Shown here: positions 9,355 through 17,172 of the stretch, piece after piece | How positions within the stretch are numbered: the stretch's first letter is position 1 | Layout of the letters: each line of letters opens with the position of its first letter | Source of the DNA: Planctomycetota bacterium | GTDB taxonomy: Bacteria; Planctomycetota; UBA1135; GCA-002748355 | Assembly: GCA_020638795.1 (NCBI GenBank) | Contig: JACKHW010000002.1 | Location: forward strand, 640,316-704,315 | Reading direction: 5' to 3' | Length of the DNA: 64,000 nt | Notes under the pieces: generated by a model | Database searches by the model: none | The model's input: the letters and a program-made list of their open reading frames with translations, nothing else | What the model was told of the DNA's origin: nothing | Translations under genes and position numbers: made by a program

Positions 9355-9438
9355 CGGTTTTCGTGTAACCGACCGAGAAATCATGTTCCTTGGTTCATCG
9401 ATGATCGATACGAAGCAGATCCGAACGTGGAGGCATCC

Positions 9439-10923
9439 ATGACGTCGTCGCACCGTGTCTGCGATGCGTGTGGCGCCGAGCTCGGGAGTCTGGACAGGTC
9501 CGTGCCCTGTCCGGTGTGCACATGGAAGCAGCTCGTCGACTCGCCCACGATGGAACCGGAACCCGCTCTGCAGTCCGGAACGGCGCAAGCGGCTGTTCCC
9601 GAGAATTCGGCGAGCGATGCCCTACTCCCCGCCGTCGGTGAGCGTCTTGGCGACTACCTGATCGGTGAACAGATCGGCAAGGGCGGCATGGCAGCCGTGT
9701 ACGTCGCGACGCACGTGCGCCTCGGGCGGAAGGTCGCGATCAAGGTTCTGCTGCCGTCGTTGCGGGAGCAGCCGGTCTTCGAGGCGAGGCTCGAACACGA
9801 AGCGCGTACGCTCGCCCAGCTGGAGCATCCTGGAATCGCAGGTATCCATGACTACGGCTTCGCGAACGGAGTCCACTGGATCGCGCTCGAATACGTCGAT
9901 GGATCCAACCTGAGGCAGCTCCTCCAAGCTCGCAAGCCAACGCACGAGGAAGTGTTGGACGGCTTCCTGCAGATCTGCGGTGCACTCGCCTATGCGCACG
10001 ATCGAGGCATCGTGCACCGTGATCTCAAGCCGGAGAACATCCTGATCGATCGCGATGGTCGTGTGCGCATCGCGGATTTCGGTCTCGCAAAACTGCAAAC
10101 CGCGGTCGCCGGACTCGAGTTGACGCAGACGCGCCAGACCGTCGGTACCTGGGCGTACATGGCGCCCGAGATGTTCGACCCCGGCGCCATCGTCGATCAC
10201 CGCGCGGACCTCTTCGCCGTCGGTGTGATGCTCTACGAAGTGCTGACCGGAGCATTGCCGCGCGGCGTGTTCTCGATGCCGTCCGCATTGTCTGCGGTGG
10301 ACGTTCGCTTCGATGCGCTCGTGCGACAATCGCTGGCTGCCAGGCCGGACGAGCGCTTTCAAACGGCGCAGGAACTGCGTGGAGAACTCGAACGGGTTCG
10401 CATGTTGCCGATGTTCAAGCCTTCACGCGCAGGAGTCTTGAAGGTGCGCCGAGTCGAGAAGCACACGCAAGACGGGATGGCGCTCGCATGGGGCGCCGTC
10501 ACGTTGCTGCTTGCGAGCAACTTCTTCCCGTGGGCGTACACCGGGGCGATCGAGCGTTGGGTGCAGGACTCCGCTTGGCTCAGGATTCCGCTATGGCTCT
10601 ATCCACTTACGGCGGTTGCCATAGCGTCGTGGCGGTCGTTCGCTCCGGGACGCGGCGGCCGGGTTCCGTTCATTTTCGTCGGATTCGGCTTGGTCACGCT
10701 GGTCGCGCAGCTCGTCATGTGTTTCACGAAGCGCGGCTCAGCGTTCGGGATCGGTCTCGTCGGGACGACGGTTGCCTTCATGTTCCTCCTCCATGCGACG
10801 TTCCCTCGGCGTGAGCGTCGACGTATGCGGAATCCGATTTCCGGTCTGCGGCGTCGCTCCAGGCGCCGTTCGACGGTTTCGCCCACGCCAGCGACCGAAT
10901 CGTCCAGCGCGAGTCCTTCCTGA
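9439..10923 (+). CDS. Membrane Ser/Thr protein kinase with N-terminal zinc ribbon (unit A)
   Basis: A 494-residue Hanks-type kinase. The ATG at 9439 has GGAGG 5 nt upstream. Residues 5-30 carry two CxxC pairs (CDACG and CPVC), a zinc-ribbon pattern. The kinase domain (about 65-320) has GKGGMAAVY, the AIKVL lysine, HRDLKPENILID, DFGLAK and the APE motif, so it should be active. About four hydrophobic segments follow at 350-460, and the tail is Arg/Ser-rich. The kinase would face the cytoplasm with a membrane anchor bundle instead of an extracellular sensor. Its position directly after the sigma gene suggests it phosphorylates or is controlled with that factor; this is inference. Confidence 0.92.
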   Translation: MTSSHRVCDACGAELGSLDRSVPCPVCTWKQLVDSPTMEPEPALQSGTAQAAVPENSASDALLPAVGERLGDYLIGEQIGKGGMAAVYVATHVRLGRKVAIKVLLPSLREQPVFEARLEHEARTLAQLEHPGIAGIHDYGFANGVHWIALEYVDGSNLRQLLQARKPTHEEVLDGFLQICGALAYAHDRGIVHRDLKPENILIDRDGRVRIADFGLAKLQTAVAGLELTQTRQTVGTWAYMAPEMFDPGAIVDHRADLFAVGVMLYEVLTGALPRGVFSMPSALSAVDVRFDALVRQSLAARPDERFQTAQELRGELERVRMLPMFKPSRAGVLKVRRVEKHTQDGMALAWGAVTLLLASNFFPWAYTGAIERWVQDSAWLRIPLWLYPLTAVAIASWRSFAPGRGGRVPFIFVGFGLVTLVAQLVMCFTKRGSAFGIGLVGTTVAFMFLLHATFPRRERRRMRNPISGLRRRSRRRSTVSPTPATESSSASPS

Positions 10924-11177
10924 AGGATGCTTCGATCAGACAGCAGCCTTCGAAGGCCTCGCGCTCCGCTCTGCTCGAGTCGCCTCGCTTTGCGTGGTCG
11001 TCATGAGATCGCCCGGGCGACGGTCCTCGCGATCTCGGTGAGCGTGCTAGTCGTCTTCGCGAAGAGAAGAACGGAATGGTTCTCGGCATTGTGTCGGTCG
11101 GCACTCTGATCGCGCTCTTCGCGGCGGTGGAATGAAGAGCCAACGGCTCGAGTGCGTCGATTGCAGGAGCGACACGA
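10924..11177. other. Gap between convergent kinase and hutF genes
   Basis: A 254-bp convergent gap. A hydrophobic 19-codon frame (ATG at 11076, MVLGIVSVGTLIALFAAVE, stop at 11133-11135) has GAGAAG upstream, but nothing else supports it as a gene. No hairpin followed by a T-run was found. Confidence 0.3.
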
Positions 11178-12578
11178 TCAAGTGTGGATCGACGCCCAAT
11201 CCGTGAGCACGGCATCCGATTCGCGGTGACGACCGTTCGCGACGAGTCGTTCGCCAGCGCGCCACGTTTCGCGTACGACGCTCCGTCTGGACCGTGAGAA
11301 GATGGCTGCATCGCGAATCGTGGCGACGCCGTGACTGTGCAGTCTCGGGTGCGATCCATCGAGGACGATGAAGTCCGCGCGCTGACCCGGAGCGAGTTCG
11401 GCGACGTCTTGGCCGATTGCTCGGGCTCCACCCAGGGCGGCGCGTGTCCACAGCAAGTCACCGACGTGCAACGTATCGGACTGCGCCGCAACGCAGCGTT
11501 GGCCGTGCACGAGGCGCTGTCCGTATTCGAGCAGACGCAGCTCCTCGAGTGGGTCGACGGAGATCTGACTGTCGCTTCCGATTCCGATCGCACCTCCCGC
11601 GTCGAGCCAAGGTGAGAGTGCGAATAGTCCATCGCCGAGATTGGCTTCTGTCGTCGGGCAGAGCCCTGCGATGGCACCGGTCGCTGCCGCACGTATGATC
11701 TCGTTGTCGCTCAAGTGAGTGGCGTGGACGAGGCACGTGCGAGCGTCCACGAGGTTCTCGTCGAGGAGGAGTTCGACCGGTCGCTTGCCCGTGGCTCGAA
11801 GGCAGTCGTCGACCTCGAGTGGCTGTTCTGCGACGTGAATGTGCACCGGCGTGGTGTCGCCGGTCCGCGCGAGGCCGAGCGCATCCAGACAGCGATGCAT
11901 CTCGTCGGGGCGCACGGCGCGCAGCGAGTGAAACGCGATCGCGAGGCGTGCATGGGGGACTTCCTCGACCTTCGCGTCGAGTTCGTGCCACAAGTCGACG
12001 AACGCCGCGACATCGCGATGCCCGAACCGCAGTTGCCGTGGCTCGAGCGTCTTGTCGAAACCGCCGTGCAGGTAGAGCACGGGGCAGAGCGTGACGCCGA
12101 TCCCGACGCGCGTCGCGGCACGTAGGATGGCGTCGGAGTAAGCCGTCGCGGGAGTCGCCGCAATGCCACCTGGCTCGTGATGCAAGTAGTGGAACTCGGC
12201 GACCGCAGTCGAACCGCTCTCGAGCATTTCGACGAAGAGTAGTGCAGCGAGCGACTCGAGAGCCTCGGGGTTCATCGACGCGGCGACGTCGTACATCGCT
12301 TCTCGCCAAGTCCAGAAGCTATCACTCGCATGTCCCGGCGATCGATGCTCGGCGTGACCCGCCATCGCACGCTGAAAGGCGTGACTGTGCACGTTGGGAA
12401 GCGCCGGCAAAGCGAAGCCCGGTCTCACCTCGACACGCGCGTCCATCGAGTCCGTTCGCAGCGAGCGAACGTCCGTGATCATGCCCGTCCCATCGATCTC
12501 CAACACCCCCGGCGAAAGCCACCCCCCCGGCGCGCAAACATGATCGAACGCGACCCTCAGCGGCAACGACGCATCCAT
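11178..12578 (-). CDS. hutF: Formimidoylglutamate deiminase
   Basis: Cytoplasmic amidohydrolase-superfamily enzyme that converts N-formimidoyl-L-glutamate to N-formyl-L-glutamate and ammonia in the five-step histidine degradation pathway. The family pattern is strong: PNVHSHAFQRAMAGHAE (metal-binding HxH), SFWTWREAMY, the VAEFHYLHHEPGG block, HIHVAEQ (His metal ligand), LVHATHLS, and GIGSDSQISVDPLEELRLLE with the conserved Asp. The length from ATG 12578 is 466, close to the usual 450-460. The frame is open to 12758, but that extension reads through the neighbouring 38-bp repeats and is unlikely to be coding; ATG 12590 is an alternative start. No other hut genes lie nearby. Confidence 0.93.
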   Translation of the reverse strand: MDASLPLRVAFDHVCAPGGWLSPGVLEIDGTGMITDVRSLRTDSMDARVEVRPGFALPALPNVHSHAFQRAMAGHAEHRSPGHASDSFWTWREAMYDVAASMNPEALESLAALLFVEMLESGSTAVAEFHYLHHEPGGIAATPATAYSDAILRAATRVGIGVTLCPVLYLHGGFDKTLEPRQLRFGHRDVAAFVDLWHELDAKVEEVPHARLAIAFHSLRAVRPDEMHRCLDALGLARTGDTTPVHIHVAEQPLEVDDCLRATGKRPVELLLDENLVDARTCLVHATHLSDNEIIRAAATGAIAGLCPTTEANLGDGLFALSPWLDAGGAIGIGSDSQISVDPLEELRLLEYGQRLVHGQRCVAAQSDTLHVGDLLWTRAALGGARAIGQDVAELAPGQRADFIVLDGSHPRLHSHGVATIRDAAIFSRSRRSVVRETWRAGERLVANGRHRESDAVLTDWASIHT

Positions 12579-12633
12579 CCCGCGGATCATGCAGGCAGGC
12601 AAACGTGCCGACACGCGGATTCCCGCACGAAAG

Positions 12634-12910
12634 GTGCCAGGGACAAACCACGCCACTTTCCCGCGCGAATCGTGCCAGGGACGATTCGCGCGGGAAAGTG
12701 GCGCGGTTCGTCCCTGGCACGTTTCACGCGGGAAAGTAGCGCGGCTCGTCCCTGGCACCTTTCACGCGGAAAAGTGGCGTGGTTTGTCCCTGGCACGGTT
12801 CACGCGGGAAAGTAGCGTGGTTTGTCCCTGGCACGGTTCACGCGGGAAAGTGGCGTGGTTTGTCCCTGGCACCTTGCACGCGGGAAAATGCGGAATTTCG
12901 TCCCTGGCAC
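12634..12910 (+). repeat. 38-bp tandem repeat array with one inverted unit
   Basis: Six head-to-tail 38-bp units run from 12683 to 12910 (starts 12683, 12721, 12759, 12797, 12835, 12873). Each ends in TCCCTGGCAC and contains a CGCGGGAAAGT-like core. One unit in the opposite orientation lies at 12634-12671, followed by an 11-bp partial (12672-12682). The inverted unit and the first direct unit form a perfect 19-bp stem (12653-12671 with 12683-12701) around an 11-nt loop. There is no spacer sequence between units and 38 is not a multiple of three. The array fills the gap between the divergent hutF and the 12954 gene. Drift is greatest at the right end: the last unit differs most and a decayed seventh copy follows 12911. 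Confidence 0.9.
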
Positions 12911-12953
12911 CTTTCGTGCGGAATACGCCACGGACGTCGTTCGTCCGGTTCGC

Positions 12954-14114
12954 ATGCCGATTCTTCGCGCCTTCGGATTCTGTGTTCTTGCTCTCGTCGG
13001 GTCTCGGGAGGCGTGGTCGCAGGGAGGCGTGGAGGATGGGAGGCGGCCGGAAGAGCTCGGGTTCCACGGGACTGCCGCGGATTGGAACCCGATCGAAGTC
13101 GGTCGATCTTCGTTGAAGTTGCTTCCGGGGTGGAAGTTCTTTCGGGAACGCCCGGCCAAGGATGCATTCGCTCCGGCCATCGTCGCTGCGCGGGACGTGG
13201 ACCGGGCCGTCGGGCGGTCGGTCGGCGTCACCTTCGACAACGTGCACTTGTTCTTCGCGGGGCGAGATGGCGTGCGCGTCGGAGATGAAGCGGCGGCGGT
13301 CGAGCTTGCTTCGGTGTTGGCGGGTGGCACGGTCCTCGAGCGCGGTGCGATCGGCGAGCGTCTGCTTGCTGCCGCACGCTTGCTGCAAGACGAGCAACGA
13401 CTCGTCGGTCCGGCGCGCAACGGGCGAGAGGCAGTCGTGCGGTTTCCCTATCCGACGCACGAGTCCAAGATGCACGAACGGCTCTTGCACTGGACCGTGC
13501 GCGTGCACGACGACGTCGAACCTGCATGGCGCCCCAAGGCCGAGGCGGCTCCGTCCTTCGAGTTTCACGGCGCGATCACATCCGGATTCGCGGTGTCGCT
13601 CTGTGTGTTTCGCGACTACCCATACTTCCATGTCGCACGCGTGGACGTCCTGGTTGCGAGAGACGGGCGCATTCAGTGGAAGGAGAGCACGCTCGTCAGC
13701 GGGCCACCCGTCGTGTGGAGCACCGCGGTTGGATCCTCGAGCGATACGGACTTCGAGCGTCAGAGCCGCGAAATGGTCGCCGACACAGCGCTCGCGCGTC
13801 GGCGCTTCGCCGCGGCGCTGGATCCGAGGAGGAGCCCGGCATTCGCGCAGAAAATCTGCACGAATGCCGAAGCTGCGGCCACGGGCTTGACGGGTGACGA
13901 TGTCGTTCGAGCCCTCGGCAAGCCCGATCACGTGCTCCGTGGTGAAGAGCAGATCCTCGTCTACGGCCTGCCGGATGGAAACGTTCTCGAGTTCGTCGGC
14001 GATCCGCGCGTTCGTGAACTGCGCTTCGCCGAGGTTCCCAGGACACGGACGGAGTTGCGCGACGACCTCGTCTCCGGACCGCGCATCGAGAAGCTCTGGG
14101 AGCGCGGTCGCTGA
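12954..14114 (+). CDS. Secreted protein with BamE/SmpA-like C-terminal region
   Basis: Unnamed family, 386 residues from ATG 12954, with a signal peptide (MPILRAFGFCVLALVGSREAWSQ). The frame is open further upstream, but only through the 38-bp repeats. The middle part has no motif I recognise. Near residue 315 the pattern GLTGDDVVRALGKPDHVL followed by ILVYGLPDG resembles the alpha-beta fold of BamE/SmpA (OmlA) domains, which serve as protein-protein contact modules at the outer membrane. It is convergent with the LamG/FG-GAP gene, 3 bp away. Function unknown; an envelope role is inferred from the signal and the tail. Confidence 0.7.
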   Translation: MPILRAFGFCVLALVGSREAWSQGGVEDGRRPEELGFHGTAADWNPIEVGRSSLKLLPGWKFFRERPAKDAFAPAIVAARDVDRAVGRSVGVTFDNVHLFFAGRDGVRVGDEAAAVELASVLAGGTVLERGAIGERLLAAARLLQDEQRLVGPARNGREAVVRFPYPTHESKMHERLLHWTVRVHDDVEPAWRPKAEAAPSFEFHGAITSGFAVSLCVFRDYPYFHVARVDVLVARDGRIQWKESTLVSGPPVVWSTAVGSSSDTDFERQSREMVADTALARRRFAAALDPRRSPAFAQKICTNAEAAATGLTGDDVVRALGKPDHVLRGEEQILVYGLPDGNVLEFVGDPRVRELRFAEVPRTRTELRDDLVSGPRIEKLWERGR

Positions 14115-14117
14115 TCT

Positions 14118-16361
14118 TCAGAGCTTCGGCCCGAGGCGGATCTCCGCAGCGTCCGACAACGTCAAGCCGAATGCGTTCGCCGACGGGTCGAAGACCAGCC
14201 ACTCGAAGGACAGTTGCACACCGACGTACTGCGGTGCGTTCGGGAGTGCGATCGGCAATCGAGCCCCGCCGCTACCGTCGGTCGGAGCCCCGAGCGACAG
14301 GATTTTGGTTCCGACGTTGAGCGCACAACCGTTCATCCCGATCGCGTCGAGCGGAACATGGGTGCGTCCGAATCCAAAGTGCAGCAGCGCGATGGAAGCC
14401 CTGGCGCCGCTCGACAAGAAGAGATTCAGGGTGCCCGGGAGTCGCGGGGCGGCGCCATCGAGTCGATTCGGGGCGCTCGTGTCCGAACCCCAGATACGCG
14501 GCAGCACGTTGCCCGTGCCACGACAGGACTGACCGAACGTCGTCCAGGACGGAGGGGTGGGTACGACATCTCCGTCGAAGGCCCATCCCGCGATCCCGTC
14601 CGCGACGAAGAAGTCCGGGACCGAGTCTCCGTTCGTGTCGCCACGCGCGACGGACAGCCCGAAGTCGTTCGAACCGGGGGAGATCCACGGGCCGATCGCG
14701 CCCTTGGTGCGGCCCGATCGAATCTCGATCGACCCCCGGTTGTTCGACCAAAGGCTCGAGACGAGCAGGTCGAGCACACCGTCGCGATCGACGTCCCCGG
14801 CACAGGTCAGCGCATAGCCGAGCTGCTGCCCCGCCTGGCCGGTCTTGCCGCCCATGTAGAAGCCGTTCACACCGCTGTAGAAGATGAAGTTGCCCTGACC
14901 GCCACTTGCGAACGGTGAGCCGACGACCACTTCGTTGATCCCGTCCGCGTCGACATCGCCCAGCGCGCAGACCGCCCATCCGAAGCGCTCGCTGGTCGAG
15001 ACGCCGGTCTTGCTCCAGAGAAGGGAGCCGTCCAAGCCGGACCTGGCTTCGACGCGTCCGCTGTCCTGGATGGATGCGTTGTCGTACCACGGCATGCCGA
15101 TGAGGACGTCGTCCCGTCCATCACCACTCACGTCCGGAATCGACACCATGGAGCCCGGTCGATCGGGGAGTACGACGTTCCACAGGTCGGCGGCATTCGA
15201 ACCGCGCAACGCCCGTAGGCGCCACGTGGCCCCATGGAGTTCGCACGTGACGACGTCCGGTCCGGCGACGGCATCGAAGTGGCCTACCGCGAGTTCCGTA
15301 CCGATGAACGTCGCCGAGACCGAAGCTCCGACGAACTTCGCGAGTCCCTTGTTGCCACCGTACGCCACGGTCAACTCGTTGGGCGATCCCGGTGTGCCGA
15401 TCATCACGTCGTCGAAACCGTCTTGATTGAAATCTCCGGAGCCGAGCGACGAGCCGAAGAGATCGACGTTGGCGCGCGGTGGCAAGAGCCGCAAGAACGG
15501 CTTGTGATCCCTACCGGAGACGAGATGCACCATCCCGTCCCCGCTTTGGAAGATCGCGGCTTGCGGGTCGCCGATTGCCCAATCCCGATAGCCGTCGCCG
15601 TCGAAATCGCCGATCGCGGCAATGACGCTCGGCGCCCCTTTCGCATCGGGAAACACGCGACCCACTCGAGTCTGCTGGACGAACTGACCGATGTACGTCG
15701 CCGCGCCGAACGCCGTTCCATGATGGGATCCGGTCGCGTCGCTCGCGTTGCCATCGAAGTGGAAGGTCGCGACCTGACGGTCGAGGACGTGCACTTTGTT
15801 GGAGCGCCACTCGCTGATCTCGGTCGCTGTCCGGACCACGTTCCAGATCCTGAGTTCGTCGATGGAGCCAACGAACTGACCATGGAACCCATTCAGGACG
15901 CCCTGTCCGATGACGAGATCACCGCCCGTGTTCTGCAGCGCACCGACCGTTCCTTTGATTTCCTGATCGAGAGCTCCGTCGATGTACAGACGAGACGTCG
16001 TCCCGTCGTACGTGCCGGCGATGTGGACCGGTTTGCCGAGCGTCAGGCTCGTCGTGGATTTGTTCGTCAAGAAGCCGCTCGCACCCAGGACCACCCACGA
16101 CGGATAGCCGCCTTCGATGCGCAAGCTGTAGCTGTCTTGGAGATCGACTGGGTTCTTCCGAACGATCGTCGAGAAGCCGCGATGCTCTTTCGGAACGACC
16201 CAAGCCTCGACCGTGATCGTCGCCGGCACGAGGGCCGTCGAGTGCGCGGTCGTCACGCGGCTCCCCGACGCGAGGGAAAGGGCATTGCCTTGGGCAGCGA
16301 GCCCTGGCGCGTACGAGAACCCAAGGGCTGAGACGAGGATGGGAAGGGGGGCGAGTTTCAT
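14118..16361 (-). CDS. Secreted LamG and FG-GAP repeat protein (unit B)
   Basis: A 747-residue exported protein. I chose the ATG at 16361 (MKLAPLPILVSALGFSY, signal to about LAAQG); ATG 16370 is possible and neither has a clear ribosome site. Residues ~25-200 form a LamG/concanavalin-like domain (ITVEAWV, HIAGTYDGTTSRLYIDG, GSIDELRIWN). Residues ~210-600 hold several FG-GAP/integrin-alpha type repeats with Ca2+-loop patterns such as GDFDGDGYRDWAIG, GDFNQDGFDDVMIG and GDVDADGINEVVVG. The final ~140 residues are the shared terminal module beginning TTFGQSCRGTG. It is probably an extracellular adhesion or binding protein. It is divergent from the sigma gene at 16534. Confidence 0.88.
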   Translation of the reverse strand: MKLAPLPILVSALGFSYAPGLAAQGNALSLASGSRVTTAHSTALVPATITVEAWVVPKEHRGFSTIVRKNPVDLQDSYSLRIEGGYPSWVVLGASGFLTNKSTTSLTLGKPVHIAGTYDGTTSRLYIDGALDQEIKGTVGALQNTGGDLVIGQGVLNGFHGQFVGSIDELRIWNVVRTATEISEWRSNKVHVLDRQVATFHFDGNASDATGSHHGTAFGAATYIGQFVQQTRVGRVFPDAKGAPSVIAAIGDFDGDGYRDWAIGDPQAAIFQSGDGMVHLVSGRDHKPFLRLLPPRANVDLFGSSLGSGDFNQDGFDDVMIGTPGSPNELTVAYGGNKGLAKFVGASVSATFIGTELAVGHFDAVAGPDVVTCELHGATWRLRALRGSNAADLWNVVLPDRPGSMVSIPDVSGDGRDDVLIGMPWYDNASIQDSGRVEARSGLDGSLLWSKTGVSTSERFGWAVCALGDVDADGINEVVVGSPFASGGQGNFIFYSGVNGFYMGGKTGQAGQQLGYALTCAGDVDRDGVLDLLVSSLWSNNRGSIEIRSGRTKGAIGPWISPGSNDFGLSVARGDTNGDSVPDFFVADGIAGWAFDGDVVPTPPSWTTFGQSCRGTGNVLPRIWGSDTSAPNRLDGAAPRLPGTLNLFLSSGARASIALLHFGFGRTHVPLDAIGMNGCALNVGTKILSLGAPTDGSGGARLPIALPNAPQYVGVQLSFEWLVFDPSANAFGLTLSDAAEIRLGPKL

Positions 16362-16519
16362 GAGAACCATGGAAGAAAACCGTGTTCGTTCGGCTGGCGG
16401 GCTGCACAACGAAGTCAGCTCGATGTGCGCCGTGCGGCCACGAGGACCGTCGCGTTTCCGATTAATTTTTCACACGCAGACGGAGTCGCGTCGGGTCGGC
16501 ACGAGCCATGGCGTGCGAT

Positions 16520-16535
16520 ATCGTGTGCACACGAT
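16520..16535. promoter_or_regulatory. 16-bp perfect palindrome over the start of sigma factor B
   Basis: ATCGTGTGCACACGAT is a perfect palindrome whose right end overlaps the ATG at 16534. It occupies the place where a ribosome site should be, and no Shine-Dalgarno is visible. It could be an operator or an RNA fold that gates translation of the sigma factor. The sequence is certain; the role is inferred. Confidence 0.5.
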
Positions 16536-17151
16536 GTCGATCGATGCGAATCGGATCACGGAGGCGCTTCGCAGTCTCGAGGCGGACCACGACGAGGCTT
16601 CGGAGAAGGACCCTGCAGCAGAACTCCTGCCCATGGTCTACGCGGAGTTGCATCGCTGCGCCGCGAGTTTGCTGGCACGCGAGAAGCCGGGGCAGACGTT
16701 GCAGGCGACCGCACTTGTGCACGAGGCCTACCTCCGCGTGGTCGGTAATGACGATCCAGGTTGGAACGGGCGCAAGCACTTCTTCGCCGCCGCGGCCGAG
16801 GCGATGCGTCGGATCCTCATCAATCAAGCCCGGCGTAAGGCGAGCCTCAAGCACGGTGGCGAGTTCGCGCGGCACGACGTCGATGCACTGTCCCTCGCGA
16901 TCGACGCGCCGAGCGACGACATCCTGGTCGTCGAAGAAGCCCTCGAGCGCCTCGAGGGGGCGGATCCGAGGGCACGAGAGATCGTCAACCTGCGCTACTT
17001 TGCCGGCTTCACGGTCAAAGAGACTGCGGCAGCGCTAGGTCTCTCGGTCACGACCGTCGAGCGCGAGTGGGCGTTCGTGCGCGCGTGGCTCAAGGACGCG
17101 CTCGCGCAAGGGAGGAGCGAATCTGGCGAGGGAGCCGCTGGGGACGCTTGA
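16534..17151 (+). CDS. ECF-type RNA polymerase sigma factor (unit B)
   Basis: A 205-residue sigma factor of the planctomycete-rich ECF-like group (PF07638 type). It shows the diagnostic LLPMVYAELHRCAASLL and QTLQATALVHEAYLR stretches (about residues 33-70) and KHFFAAAAEAMRRILINQAR. Region 4 is REIVNLRYFAGFTVKETAAA followed by LGLSVTTVEREW. The ATG at 16534 lies on the right arm of a perfect palindrome. It is divergent from the LamG/FG-GAP gene and convergent with the WD40 kinase gene, with only 21 bp between the two stops. Confidence 0.92.
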   Translation: MSIDANRITEALRSLEADHDEASEKDPAAELLPMVYAELHRCAASLLAREKPGQTLQATALVHEAYLRVVGNDDPGWNGRKHFFAAAAEAMRRILINQARRKASLKHGGEFARHDVDALSLAIDAPSDDILVVEEALERLEGADPRAREIVNLRYFAGFTVKETAAALGLSVTTVEREWAFVRAWLKDALAQGRSESGEGAAGDA

Positions 17152-17172
17152 AGAAGACCGCGCGAGTTTCCA

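Noticed and set aside
10927..11109. 60-codon frame after kinase A
   Set aside because: No ribosome site, no domain, low-complexity composition.
12634..12910. Possible CRISPR array
   Set aside because: Units are head-to-tail with no spacers and one is inverted; no cas genes are nearby.
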